A stretch of 64,000 nucleotides of DNA from assembly GCF_017921895.1 (NCBI RefSeq), contig NZ_JAFIDN010000001.1, positions 434,001 to 498,000 on the forward strand. Reading direction: 5' to 3'. Both the position numbers and the translations under genes were made by a program. Shown here in pieces: positions 45,958 to 55,278 of this stretch (within the stretch, counting starts at the first letter, position 1; each line of letters opens with the position of its first letter). The stretch comes from Natronogracilivirga saccharolytica (lineage in GTDB: Bacteria > Bacteroidota > Rhodothermia > Balneolales > Natronogracilivirgulaceae). The notes under the pieces were generated by a model, which worked only from the letters and a program-made list of their open reading frames with translations, was not told the origin of the DNA and did no database searches.

Positions 45958-47202
45958 ATGACTTTACCTTGCGACAAATTACCGGCCCTTGTTTTCATCA
46001 TACTTCTTGCTGCCGGACTTTTATCCGATGAACTTTATGCTCAAAAAGCTGTAAAGGGCGACACGGTTTACACCATGGAAGGGGAACCCGTGGAAAACGG
46101 AGTGGTGCTTATCAGAGATGGAAAAATTGAACAGGTGGGACCGGCAGAGGAGATTACGATTCCGGACGGTTATGAAACATTTCAGGGCTCCGTTGTCACT
46201 CCGGGACTTATCGATGCCCGAACGGTCGTCGGTCTGGCAGGTTATTACAACCAGGATCACGACCAGGACCAGCTTGATCTTACTCATGCCATTCAGCCGG
46301 AACTCCGTGCCATTGATGCCTACAATGCCCGTGAAGAGCTTGTTGGTTTTCTGCGTGACAACGGCATCACGACGATGCATACCGGTCATGCACCCGGTGC
46401 GGTGATCAGCGGTCAGACCATGATTGTCAAAACGACCGGCCGAACGGTGGATGATGCTATCGTGGATTCCACTACTGCTCTTGCAATTACTCTCGGATCC
46501 GTAGTCAGGAATAATTTTGACACTCCCGGAACCCGCTCCAAAGGTATTGCCATGTTCCGGCAGGAACTGATCCGTGCTCAGGAGTATGCCGGGCGGCGAA
46601 ATAACGAAGACCCGGACAGGCGTCCTGACCGGGATCTTGGTCTTGATGCCATTGTGGATATGCTAGAGGGCCGGATCTCAGCTTTGATTACGGCGCACCG
46701 TTCCCGGGATATTATGGCAGCACTGCGTCTTCAGCGCGAGTTCGGTTTTCCGCTTATACTTGATGGAGGCGCTGAAGCCTACGTGCTGAAAGACGAACTG
46801 AAGGAAGCGGGTGTTCCGGTTATCATACATCCGACAATGGTCCGGACAGGAGGTGACACGGAAAATGCGGCATTTGACACTGCAAAGAGGGTAAGCGAGG
46901 CGGGTATTCCGGTGGTATTTCAAAGCGGATATGAGCCCTATGTGCCAAAGACGCGGGTGGCTTTGTTTGAGGCCGGTATTTCTGCAGGTTACGGTATGGA
47001 CCGGGTGGAGGCTCTTCGGTCACTGACCATCAGTTCCGCAGAAATCCTTGGAATAGACGACAGAACCGGGTCGCTTGCAGAAGGCAAAGATGCAGATGTA
47101 GTGATTTTTGACGGAGATCCGTTTGAGTATACGAGCCGGCCGACACACGTATTTATTGATGGAACTCAGTTTCCTGCACCGGATCCGGTTCAGAATCAGT
47201 AG
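45958..47202 (+). CDS. Amidohydrolase-like protein lacking the metal-binding motif
   Basis: About 414 residues from the ATG at 45958 (frame open from 45877), with a signal peptide (ALVFIILLAAGLLSDELYAQ). The fold markers of amidohydrolases are present (NGVVLIRDGKIEQVGPAEEI, TPGLIDARTVVGLAG, ISGQTMIVKTTG, SLAEGKDADVVIFDGDPF). The HxH of the first metal site is replaced by DARTV. The later His pair is reduced to LITAHRSRDIMAAL and ILDGGAEAY, and the Asp site reads FQSGYEPYVPK. It is thus probably a non-catalytic partner of the preceding enzyme or a protein with a new role. Its last 50 bases overlap the convergent sensor kinase gene. Confidence 0.85.
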   Translation: MTLPCDKLPALVFIILLAAGLLSDELYAQKAVKGDTVYTMEGEPVENGVVLIRDGKIEQVGPAEEITIPDGYETFQGSVVTPGLIDARTVVGLAGYYNQDHDQDQLDLTHAIQPELRAIDAYNAREELVGFLRDNGITTMHTGHAPGAVISGQTMIVKTTGRTVDDAIVDSTTALAITLGSVVRNNFDTPGTRSKGIAMFRQELIRAQEYAGRRNNEDPDRRPDRDLGLDAIVDMLEGRISALITAHRSRDIMAALRLQREFGFPLILDGGAEAYVLKDELKEAGVPVIIHPTMVRTGGDTENAAFDTAKRVSEAGIPVVFQSGYEPYVPKTRVALFEAGISAGYGMDRVEALRSLTISSAEILGIDDRTGSLAEGKDADVVIFDGDPFEYTSRPTHVFIDGTQFPAPDPVQNQ

Positions 47203-49414
47203 CAGGTTCGCCATTTGTGCCTTTTTCAGTCGCATCATCGCTTTGCTCCATGCTTGCTTCGGCAAAGCCTCTGGGAAACTCGCAAATAAAGCTGCTGCCG
47301 TCGCCAATTTCGCTTTCCACCGTAATGGTTCCGCCAAGGCGCTCGATTAGCATTTTCACCGTATAAAGTCCCAGGCCGGTCGTCTGCTCATCGGCAGTGG
47401 GGCGGGCTGAAAGCTTGCCGAACATCTGGAACATCTTTTTTCTGTCCTCAATGGATATTCCCGGACCTTCGTCACTTACTGCAAACTGCCAGTAGTCTTT
47501 TCCTGCCTTCCTGACTTCAACCTTGACTTCGGAATCTTTGGGCGAAAACTTCAATGCATTGGAAATGAGGTTATCTGCAATGCGCTCCAGATAGGTTCGG
47601 TTGGACTCCGCCACGAGAGGCGTGAGACGTTTTTTGATTTTGATTTTCTTTTCCCTGGCCACTTCTCGGTAGCTGTCAACCACATTGGCTACAAGATCAT
47701 CACACTGAACCGGTTCAAGCTCCACACTGTCAGGTTCTTTTTCCAGTGAATGGACTTCAAGCAGTCCACTGATCATGTTATTGAGCCGGTGTGCTGATTT
47801 TCGTGCGATGTTCAGATGTTCTTTATCGGTCTCATCCTTGATGTTTTCATTGATCACATCCAGAAAACCGATGACCCCGAAAAGCGGATTCCTGAGGTCA
47901 TGAACAATAATATCCACAAGCCGGTCTTTCTCATTGTTGATCTGCTTAAGCTCACTGTTCAGAGATCGCAACTGGTTGTTTTTAGCCGTAATAACCTTGT
48001 TTTTCTGCTCCATTGATTTGTAGGCCTTCCGCAGTTTCCACTGATTCCGGAAGAGTACAAGCAGGAAAACGGCAAATACAACTACTCCGATTACCAATCC
48101 GGTAAGCAGCAATCTCTGATTCCGGCTCAGCCGTTCCTGATACGACAGTTCCTGACGCAGCAGCTCGTTTTCAGCTGATTTCAGGTCCACCTCGTAGGCC
48201 ATCCGTACCTCTTCGAACTCTCTTTCCCTGCGTATGCTGTCAAGGCTGTCGGAATAGGCCTGCATTTGGCGCTTGGCGTCAAGCGCGCCACTGAAGTTCT
48301 GCTGACGCTCCATCAGCGACGCTTCAATATCCCAGCTTCTTGTCAGTACATCCAGATTATCGAGCTGAAGGGCCAGCTGGCGGGATTCGTTCAGATATCG
48401 CTGAACTTCATTGAGCTGGCCCATCTCCATGAGTACGTTGGCCAGGCCGATGGCGTGGTACATGATCCCGGGCTGGAAATTGATCGAACGGCTTTCTTCA
48501 TATGCCTGTGAGAAAAACGAATGGGCCAGATCATATTTTTCAAGATCTGTGTACACTTCGGCAAGATTGTAGTAATTCTGAATCAATCTGGGACTGATAC
48601 CCATCTGCTGGTTGATGTCTACGGCTTTCAGCAGTGAATCTGCAGCCTCTTCCTTTCGGTCCATCGCCCTGAGAGAATTGGCGATGTTGTTGTAATTGGT
48701 TGCAAGCTGCAGTTTGTTGCCCGTTTCTTTGTTTAACCGTATTGCCTGATCGTATTCCTGCAGCGCCATCTCGTTTTTATCCTGCCGATGGTAAATGAGC
48801 GCAATATTGTTCCTGGTGACGGCTTCGTTTCGTTTGTCACCGATCTCCTTGAATTTTTCAAGTGCCCTGATGTTAAGTCTTAGCGACTCAACCGGATCAT
48901 GACGGGAGACGGCTCTTCCCTTGGAAGCGTAGACAGTGGCAATGATATTCATATCATCCACGTCAGGAACCAGCCGTTCTGCGTCGCTAAGCACCTCAAG
49001 GCCTTCCCTGTCACGATTCTGGAAAAAGTAGATATTTGAAAGCTGGATGAGTGCCGCCACCTCCTGCCGGGGTGTGCCGTGTTCATCAATACGCTCGAGA
49101 TTCTCCTTGATCAGCTCGGACGCTTCTCCAACTCTGTTCCGGTCAAAAAGTGCGGAAACCTGGTGTGTTTTTGCATCTATATAGGCGTGATAGTCTCCTC
49201 TTTTTTCCGCCTCTTCCAGCACCACCTCCACAAGCTGGTCAGCCCGGCTGAAATTATTGGACAGAATAGCTTTGTGAATTTCATTGTTCAGCTCAACAAG
49301 ATCCGGTCCTTCAGCGTCGTCGCTTTTGCTCTCTTTCTCTGTCATGTCGCAGGCTGTCACGCAGACCAGCAGGCTGACTACAGAGATAAACAGTAGATAT
49401 CGTAGTATCGCCAT
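47153..49414 (-). CDS. TPR-containing sensor histidine kinase with N-terminal lipobox
   Basis: A 753-residue protein. The N-terminus reads LLFISVVSLLVCVTACDMT, a signal ending in a lipobox (VTAC). Residues 40-360 are tetratricopeptide repeats (NEAVTRNNIALIYHRQDKNE, LQLATNYNNIANSLRAMDR). A coiled coil leads to a helix near 425-447 (LLLTGLVIGVVVFAVFLLVL). HisKA has the phospho-acceptor His in DIIVHDLRNPLFGVIGF, and HATPase shows NLISNALKFSPKD, DEGPGIS and GLGLYTVKML. Such TPR kinases sense periplasmic cues and phosphorylate a partner regulator, which is not encoded next to it. The 3' end overlaps the convergent amidohydrolase gene by 50 bases. Confidence 0.92.
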   Translation of the reverse strand: MAILRYLLFISVVSLLVCVTACDMTEKESKSDDAEGPDLVELNNEIHKAILSNNFSRADQLVEVVLEEAEKRGDYHAYIDAKTHQVSALFDRNRVGEASELIKENLERIDEHGTPRQEVAALIQLSNIYFFQNRDREGLEVLSDAERLVPDVDDMNIIATVYASKGRAVSRHDPVESLRLNIRALEKFKEIGDKRNEAVTRNNIALIYHRQDKNEMALQEYDQAIRLNKETGNKLQLATNYNNIANSLRAMDRKEEAADSLLKAVDINQQMGISPRLIQNYYNLAEVYTDLEKYDLAHSFFSQAYEESRSINFQPGIMYHAIGLANVLMEMGQLNEVQRYLNESRQLALQLDNLDVLTRSWDIEASLMERQQNFSGALDAKRQMQAYSDSLDSIRREREFEEVRMAYEVDLKSAENELLRQELSYQERLSRNQRLLLTGLVIGVVVFAVFLLVLFRNQWKLRKAYKSMEQKNKVITAKNNQLRSLNSELKQINNEKDRLVDIIVHDLRNPLFGVIGFLDVINENIKDETDKEHLNIARKSAHRLNNMISGLLEVHSLEKEPDSVELEPVQCDDLVANVVDSYREVAREKKIKIKKRLTPLVAESNRTYLERIADNLISNALKFSPKDSEVKVEVRKAGKDYWQFAVSDEGPGISIEDRKKMFQMFGKLSARPTADEQTTGLGLYTVKMLIERLGGTITVESEIGDGSSFICEFPRGFAEASMEQSDDATEKGTNGEPATDSEPDPVQETEFHQ

Positions 49415-49694
49415 GAGATATGGTATAATTTACCTGTAGATCTAAATTATAGGAAAAACAATTCAATTTTGAAAATATCAATTCACAATGGCTATCCTAT
49501 TATTGTTAAAGATTAACAGAGCCAATATCATTGTTTTAGATACCGTCAATTAATGTTGTTAATACGGCACTCAAACATTTGTTTAGTATCATAAGGAGTT
49601 CATATATTTACATTTCTTAAGTTAGTTTAATTTCTACTTAATAGAAGTACCCTTGTCCCCGTTGTTTACTGCAGTTGGTCTTACATTATAGCGC

Positions 49695-51383
49695 ATGAAG
49701 AAATACAGATACATCAGGTGGATATTGCTGGCAATGGGTTTGACGGCGGTCATCGGACTGACCGGGATGAATGTATATTCTCTGTATGCCCTTCATGAAA
49801 ACACTGTCAAAAATACGGTCGAAAAGCAAAAACGTCAGCTGCTTGAGTATACCAACCAGGTACGAACCCGTTTTCGTCAGCCTCTTTCCGAATTGTGGCG
49901 TGTTGATATGGAGCATTTGCAAAATGCCATTTCATCGGAAGATCCGGACAGTATTCCCGACGATTTTTTAGAAATTGTTGAGGCAAACCAGCAGGACGGA
50001 CTCTATTCCGATATTTATTTTGTCTTTCCCGATTGTCAGGCCTGTGACAGTCACGGCGCTCCTGTCTGGCATTATGATCCGGCATCCGCCAGTTTTGTAG
50101 AAACCACAAGCTACAGCAGATTTGTCACGGACGGACTGGCAATGGCAAACACAAGAATGAACGCGCTTGTCCGGGATTACCGGTGGAGCACCCGTGCATT
50201 TTTTGATGCACAAAACAGCATGACGGTCGCTCTGATCAACAACAGAAACAGGGAGATTGTCGGCTATCTGAACTTTCTGGTTGATCCGGAATATCTGGTC
50301 AATGAATATCTGGGCCCCAAGCTTATCAACACATTCGGCGTTGGTGAAGAAGCTGGTATCATTGTCTGGCTGCACGACTGGACCAAAAACAAGGTGCTTG
50401 CAACAACAGCAACCGGAGTATCCTATTCCTACCAAAAAGTGGATTTTATCCAGAATTTTCCGGATCTGCTGGATGACTGGAACCTGAAAGTCTCGTTTAC
50501 GGATAACCCGGACATCGCTGCTTCGCAGGCCTCCTTGATGCGGAACCTGATTGTATTGGGAGCGGCCGTTCTGCTCCTGATCGGAGCTTTTGTATTCATG
50601 TTTCTTACTGCCCAGCGGGAACGGGAACTTGCCCAGCGACAAGCCGATTTTTTGGCAAACGTCACGCACGAGCTTAAAACACCGCTTTCCGTTATTCTTG
50701 CAGCCGGTGAAAACCTCTCCGACGGACGCATTGATAATAAAAACAGATTAAAATCGTATGGCTCCCACATTTTTAACGAGTCATTGCGTCTCCGCAAAAT
50801 GATTGACCGTCTTCTGGATGTCGCCAAATCGGGCAATTCCCGGGTCCATACAGACCAAAGACGCATTTATCCTATCGATTTCATCAGCAACTATCTCGAC
50901 ACCAAGAAAACGTATTTCGAAACGAACAACGTCGAAGTGGCATTCAATTCGGAGAAGGATATTCCACCGATCGACATTGATCCGGGCCACTTCCACTCCA
51001 TACTGGATAATCTCACAGAAAACGCGGTCAAGTACAGCCCTGATGAAAAATATATCGGAATTGCACTTACCAGTGACGGAAAGAGCGTCAGGCTGAGTAT
51101 AGAAGATCGCGGCGCTGGTATTCCAAAAAACGCGCAAAAGTATATTTTTGACAAGTTTTTCCGTGTCGAAGAGACCTACACAGCCAACACGAAAGGTCAT
51201 GGTCTCGGGTTGTCCATTGTAAAAGACCTTGTTCATCGCAATCATGGAAGTATAAATGTAAAAAGTGTTCCAAATAAAGGAACAGTCTTCACCGTTTCAT
51301 TCCCAGTGGCGCAGAGTCATGATGGTAACGGAACGACTGAGACATCGGAAACAACAAATAAACAGGAAACAGAGCATGTCTGA
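49695..51383 (+). CDS. Transmembrane sensor histidine kinase
   Basis: A 562-residue kinase. Helix 1 (about 8-32, WILLAMGLTAVIGLTGMNVY) and helix 2 (about 276-300, LIVLGAAVLLLIGAFVFMFL) bracket a ~240-residue periplasmic sensor without a recognised domain. It contains one CxxC-like DCQACDSHG (a possible redox or metal site). HisKA has NVTHELKTPLSVILAAGENL, and HATPase has NLTENAVKYSPDE, EDRGAGIPK and GHGLGLSIVKDL. It is followed by its response regulator with 8-base overlap (ATGTCTGA), so the pair is one two-component system. Confidence 0.93.
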   Translation: MKKYRYIRWILLAMGLTAVIGLTGMNVYSLYALHENTVKNTVEKQKRQLLEYTNQVRTRFRQPLSELWRVDMEHLQNAISSEDPDSIPDDFLEIVEANQQDGLYSDIYFVFPDCQACDSHGAPVWHYDPASASFVETTSYSRFVTDGLAMANTRMNALVRDYRWSTRAFFDAQNSMTVALINNRNREIVGYLNFLVDPEYLVNEYLGPKLINTFGVGEEAGIIVWLHDWTKNKVLATTATGVSYSYQKVDFIQNFPDLLDDWNLKVSFTDNPDIAASQASLMRNLIVLGAAVLLLIGAFVFMFLTAQRERELAQRQADFLANVTHELKTPLSVILAAGENLSDGRIDNKNRLKSYGSHIFNESLRLRKMIDRLLDVAKSGNSRVHTDQRRIYPIDFISNYLDTKKTYFETNNVEVAFNSEKDIPPIDIDPGHFHSILDNLTENAVKYSPDEKYIGIALTSDGKSVRLSIEDRGAGIPKNAQKYIFDKFFRVEETYTANTKGHGLGLSIVKDLVHRNHGSINVKSVPNKGTVFTVSFPVAQSHDGNGTTETSETTNKQETEHV

Positions 51384-52080
51384 AAACAATCAGAAGATTC
51401 TAATCGTAGAAGACGAACCGAGCCTTATTTTCACGCTTCGTGACACGCTTGAAAACGAGGGTTTTATTGTATTAACAGCCGAAGACGGTAATCAGGCTTT
51501 GGAGATCGTTGAAGAGAGTGTTCCTGATCTGATGATTCTTGATGTTATGCTTCCCGGCATGAGTGGTTTTGATGTATGCAAAAGCCTCAGGGATAAAAAA
51601 CACACGTTTCCGATCATCATTCTTACGGCGCGCGATCAGGAAATTGACAAGGTAACCGGACTGAACATCGGTGCGGACGATTATATCACAAAGCCATTTG
51701 GTGTCAAGGAGCTGCTTGCCAGAATCCAGGCCAGATTGCGGCGCAGTGATGATGGAAACGGCGCAAAAAACGATGTTATTGACCTCGGTGATACCCGCCT
51801 TGACCTTAATGCATCCGTTGTAAAAAGACCTGACGGTGACTTTGAACTCACCACGCGCGAAGTTGAGGTGCTCAGGTATCTTGCAGAATTCCCGAATGAG
51901 CCGGTCACCCGGAAATCACTGCTGGAACATGTCTGGCGCTACGAACACAGCACCAGTACACGCACCGTGGATGTCCACGTATCCAAGTTGCGTTCAAAAA
52001 TTGAAATGTATCCGGATGATCCGAAATACCTGGTGACTATGCACGGGGTTGGTTATATGCTTAAAATCAAAAACAGCTGA
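51376..52080 (+). CDS. OmpR/PhoB-family response regulator
   Basis: A 234-residue regulator. The true start is MSENNQKILIVEDEPSL at 51376, inside the end of the kinase gene; a longer frame from 51265 is not used. The receiver domain has the acidic pocket (VEDEP), the phospho-acceptor Asp in DLMILDVMLPGMSG, the Thr in IIILTARDQE and the Lys in DYITKPFG. The C-terminal winged helix (about 135-232, FELTTREVEVLRYLAEFPNE, TVDVHVSKLRSKI) binds DNA. It partners with the kinase just upstream. Target genes are unknown; the two genes are not close to an obvious effector other than the FMN reductase. Confidence 0.95.
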   Translation: MSENNQKILIVEDEPSLIFTLRDTLENEGFIVLTAEDGNQALEIVEESVPDLMILDVMLPGMSGFDVCKSLRDKKHTFPIIILTARDQEIDKVTGLNIGADDYITKPFGVKELLARIQARLRRSDDGNGAKNDVIDLGDTRLDLNASVVKRPDGDFELTTREVEVLRYLAEFPNEPVTRKSLLEHVWRYEHSTSTRTVDVHVSKLRSKIEMYPDDPKYLVTMHGVGYMLKIKNS

Positions 52081-52149
52081 CGCCCCGCATGCTCCGGTTT
52101 ACTGCAGCCGGCCCGGATTTTTTCCCGAACCATTTACACATCTGGTTTT

Positions 52150-52707
52150 TCAAACCGATTCTCTTTCCTGAATCCGGGATACAAACTGAACAAATCCCTC
52201 AATCTGGCTGTCGAGCAGATCAGATACGAATTCGTCAGTAACACCTTTGTCTTCATCAAAGATTTTGTTAACTCTTTGAAGAAAGACCCTTTCGGGAAAG
52301 TTGTGCGCATTGCGGTAGGAGCATACCATCTGCAATTGTTCTACCGCTCTGATAGCCCCGAATGCTCCTGCAGCTTCCCCGATATAGGCAATCGGTTTTT
52401 TATTGAATGCTTCCGGAAATGGCAAATAATCAATAAAAAGCTTCAGAATACCCGGAAATGACCCATTGTACTCGGGAATGACCATTACAATCCCGTCAGC
52501 TTCAATTACCTTGTTTCTGAAAGCCTCAATCTTAGAGAGCGATTTGCCATAGTTGCCGCCAATTGCTTCTTCCAAAGGAAAATCCTCAAGACTAACGACT
52601 TCCGCCTCTGCTCCCTGCTTTTCATACAGAGGCTTCAGGAATCGGGATACTTTCAATGACATGGAACCGGGCCGGTCAGTTCCGCTCAAAATGCAGATTT
52701 TGTTCAT
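52150..52707 (-). CDS. NADPH-dependent FMN reductase
   Basis: A 185-residue flavodoxin-fold protein. The phosphate-binding loop is LSGTDRPGSMSLKVSRFL, and the isoalloxazine contacts include VIPEYNGSFPGILKLFIDYL and GEAAGAFGAIRAVEQL, which are standard in this family of NAD(P)H:FMN/quinone/azo reductases. Cytoplasmic, usually homodimeric or tetrameric. Gap to the response regulator 69 bases, convergent. Possible role in quinone or flavin reduction; not linked to a pathway here. Confidence 0.88.
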   Translation of the reverse strand: MNKICILSGTDRPGSMSLKVSRFLKPLYEKQGAEAEVVSLEDFPLEEAIGGNYGKSLSKIEAFRNKVIEADGIVMVIPEYNGSFPGILKLFIDYLPFPEAFNKKPIAYIGEAAGAFGAIRAVEQLQMVCSYRNAHNFPERVFLQRVNKIFDEDKGVTDEFVSDLLDSQIEGFVQFVSRIQERESV

Positions 52708-52822
52708 AATGCTGATATAATGTATGGTTAAGCCTCCGGCTTATGCCTGGCTTTTTTTCTTTCACCACCCACAACATGAAAAACCTGCTCTATCATTCAC
52801 TCCGGAAAAAAATAAAACGCAA

Positions 52823-54196
52823 TCAACCGGAGGACCGGTTCTTGCCAGATGCAGCCGTTTTTTTGATTTCCATGAGCCGCTCCCACCGGCGTGCCTCAAG
52901 TCCCTGATTACCAGGCTGAAACCACCGGGCATCAGTAAGTGAATCCGGAAGATACTGCTGATCTACCCAGTGATCCGGATAACTGTGCGGATATTTATAA
53001 TTATCGGAGGCATTTTCTGCATCCAGGTACCTGGCTTTTTTTGCATTGGCCGTTTTATCCCTCAGGTGATCCGGAACCGGCTTTGTCCCCTTTTCCTTGT
53101 GTTCACGAACGACACCGAAAATGGCGCCGGTACTGTTGCTTTTGGGTGCCAGTGCCAGATGCAGACAAGCCTGGGAAAGGAAGTAGAAGCCTTCAGGCAT
53201 TCCGCATTTTTGAAATGCCTCGTGGGCGCTGTTAACCACTGAAAGGGCGTGGGGATCTGCCAGCCCCACATCCTCAGATGCGAAAATGAGCAGTCTTCTG
53301 AAAACGAAATGGGGATCCTCTCCTCCCTCGATCATCGCCGTAAGCCAGTACAGCGAAGCATCCGGATCAGATCCGCGCAGGGATTTGATCATCGCCGATG
53401 CAAAATGGTAATGCTCGTCCCCTGTCCGGTCATAACGGATGTAGCGCTTCTGGATAGACTCTTTTGCGACGGACTCATCCACCACCTTTTTTCCCTCATT
53501 GTTTTCCCGGCTTGTGAGTATGGCCATTTCCAGGGCATTGAGGGCGTGACGGATATCTCCTCCCGAGTATTCGGTGAAGTAGTCAACGGCATCCGGTGTG
53601 ACATACACATTCCACGATCTCATGCCCCGTTCTTCATCAGCCAGTGCCCTGTGAATGAGCTGCTTAATATCTTCAGCCTGAAACGGAAACAGCTCAAAAA
53701 GCTGACACCGTGAAAGAAGCGGTCCCACAAGTGAATAAAACGGATTGAGGGTCGTCGCCCCGATGAGCGTAATGAGACCGGACTCAATGTGAGGAAGAAG
53801 GGCATCCTGCTGGGCCTTGTTCCATCTGTGGATCTCATCGACAAACAATACCGTTTTTCTGTGATACAGCTTGCGCTGCTCGTCAGCTTTGGCCACCACA
53901 TTCCGGAACTCCTTTACACCATCAAGTACCGCATTGAGCGTAACGAAATCCGCATCAACCTCACGGGAAATCACATGGGCAAGGGTCGTTTTGCCGCAAC
54001 TGGGCGGACCGTAAAAAATCATGGATCCGATACGCCCGCTCTCTATCATGCGGCGCAGCAGTTTACCCTCACCGGTCAGATGTTTCTGTCCGGCAAACTC
54101 TGTTATGGATACCGGGCGCATTCTGGTTGCCAGCGGCTGATTGTGTCCCTGCCTTCCGCTTTGCCCGCCCGGTGAAGATGCATCGAAAAGATCCAT
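52823..54196 (-). CDS. rarA: Replication-associated recombination protein RarA (AAA ATPase)
   Basis: A 457-residue protein of the RarA/MgsA/WRNIP1 family acting at stalled replication forks. It has FAGQKHLTGEGKLL, Walker A GPPSCGKTTLAHV, Walker B VLFVDEIHRWNKAQQDALL, GATTLNPFYSLVGPLLSR and the C-terminal MIEGGEDPHFVFRRL and PEGFYFLSQA regions. All hallmark motifs are present. It follows the ArsR-type regulator after 21 bases, so the two may be co-transcribed, though a functional link is not known. Confidence 0.95.
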   Translation of the reverse strand: MDLFDASSPGGQSGRQGHNQPLATRMRPVSITEFAGQKHLTGEGKLLRRMIESGRIGSMIFYGPPSCGKTTLAHVISREVDADFVTLNAVLDGVKEFRNVVAKADEQRKLYHRKTVLFVDEIHRWNKAQQDALLPHIESGLITLIGATTLNPFYSLVGPLLSRCQLFELFPFQAEDIKQLIHRALADEERGMRSWNVYVTPDAVDYFTEYSGGDIRHALNALEMAILTSRENNEGKKVVDESVAKESIQKRYIRYDRTGDEHYHFASAMIKSLRGSDPDASLYWLTAMIEGGEDPHFVFRRLLIFASEDVGLADPHALSVVNSAHEAFQKCGMPEGFYFLSQACLHLALAPKSNSTGAIFGVVREHKEKGTKPVPDHLRDKTANAKKARYLDAENASDNYKYPHSYPDHWVDQQYLPDSLTDARWFQPGNQGLEARRWERLMEIKKTAASGKNRSSG

Positions 54197-54217
54197 AGAT
54201 CTGCCTGAAATAATCTG

Positions 54218-54517
54218 TCAAACCGTGCTGCACCGCTCCATGATCTCAATTATTTTTGTGATCTGGCGATGTTTCAGCTCATATCTCATATTTTTGCCAT
54301 CGCGATAGGAAAGCAGCACGCCCTTGTTTTTGAGAATTCCAAGATGATGCGATGCTACTGCCTGCTCAACCTCCAGCTTCTCATGGATCTCGGATACAGA
54401 AAGTGTTCCGTGCTCTTCCAGTAATTCAATGATGGCTATCCTAACCGGATGGGCTATTGCCTTCAGCACTGAAGCACAATGCTCCAGTTTGTGTGCTCCT
54501 GCTTTTGCATCAATCAT
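54218..54517 (-). CDS. ArsR-family transcriptional regulator
   Basis: A 99-residue winged-helix repressor (KAIAHPVRIAIIELLEEHG, LEVEQAVASHHLGILKNKGV, SYRDGKNMRYEL). Two cysteines, Cys14 and Cys96, sit at the ends of the chain where helices alpha-1 and alpha-5 pack in this fold, so a dithiol or metal/persulfide switch is possible. Position between the sulfur cluster and rarA, plus AT-rich palindromes upstream of itself (54552-54585) and of the first sulfur gene (59644-59665), fits a sulfur-responsive role like that of BigR/SqrR. That role is inference; an arsenic or zinc function cannot be excluded. Confidence 0.9.
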   Translation of the reverse strand: MIDAKAGAHKLEHCASVLKAIAHPVRIAIIELLEEHGTLSVSEIHEKLEVEQAVASHHLGILKNKGVLLSYRDGKNMRYELKHRQITKIIEIMERCSTV

Positions 54518-54551
54518 CTGCTTTACCTCGAATCAAAAATAAATATCAAGT

Positions 54552-54585
54552 TATCTACATATAATATATATGAAATATATAGATA
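54552..54585. promoter_or_regulatory. AT-rich palindrome, candidate operator upstream of arsR
   Basis: Located 35-68 bases upstream of the ArsR-type start codon. Outer arms TATCTA (54552-54557) and TAGATA (54580-54585) enclose an inner inverted repeat CATATA-ATA-TATATG (54558-54572). The ACATATA half is shared with the palindrome at 59644-59665. ArsR regulators often bind such AT-rich inverted repeats. The site also may contain the -10 region. Confidence 0.4.
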
Positions 54586-54619
54586 TTTCATTACAAGTCA
54601 AAATCGCCGCGTATCCCGG

Positions 54620-55261
54620 CTATGTTCTCTTTCTGAATACAGCCCGGACGATATTAGCCGGCCCGCTGTGTCCCGGCCCCTCTTCAAGTACGGTTTCGGT
54701 TTCGTCGAGTTCCAGGACATCACAATCCTGAAAATCAGATTTCAGGATATCTGCTGTGTAGAGCATGTCAGCACTTTGCGGGCCGCCTGATGCATTGCCG
54801 AGCTGAGAAACATGAAATGCTTCGATGATCACCAGTCCTTCCGGCTTCAGGGCATTGATAATATGCCTGTGTACCTTTTGCCTGTACTGCGGCGGAATGT
54901 GGGCGTAGATCAGACCGGCAGCATCATACCGGTCGTCCGGCAGATCCGCGGAAGTGACGTCCCTGATATCATAATTAACAGTGACACCGGATGCAGCAGC
55001 CAGGCCGGAAGCTTTCTTTTGTGCTACCTTGCTCTGGTCGAAGGCATCTACAATCCAGCCCTGATTTGCTGCAAATACAGCATTTCTTCCTTCTCCCTCC
55101 ATAGGAAGGAGAAGCCTGAAAGCCTTATCTGCTTCAGAATGGTCTGATGGCCCGCTTCCCTCATTAAATAACCGGGTTATTCTGTCTGCGAAGAAACGGT
55201 TTGGTTCCTCGCCATAGACATATTCACTACTGTCATATCGCTGATCCCAGAATTCTGTCAT
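54620..55261 (-). CDS. Class I SAM-dependent methyltransferase (TehB/TPMT-like)
   Basis: A 213-residue protein with the MTEFWDQRYDSSEYVYGEEP N-terminus typical of small TehB-like methyltransferases. Motif I is degenerate but recognisable (LLLPMEGEGRNAVFAANQG), followed by VDAFDQSKVAQKKAS, NYDIRDVTSADLPDDRYD and ALKPEGLVIIEAF. Such enzymes methylate tellurite, thiols or small metabolites. It is preceded by the SulP gene after 17 bases on the same strand and precedes the arsR promoter region. Thiol or sulfur methylation would fit the context, but no proof is available. Confidence 0.83.
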   Translation of the reverse strand: MTEFWDQRYDSSEYVYGEEPNRFFADRITRLFNEGSGPSDHSEADKAFRLLLPMEGEGRNAVFAANQGWIVDAFDQSKVAQKKASGLAAASGVTVNYDIRDVTSADLPDDRYDAAGLIYAHIPPQYRQKVHRHIINALKPEGLVIIEAFHVSQLGNASGGPQSADMLYTADILKSDFQDCDVLELDETETVLEEGPGHSGPANIVRAVFRKRT

Positions 55262-55278
55262 GCTGATACCTTTTCTTT

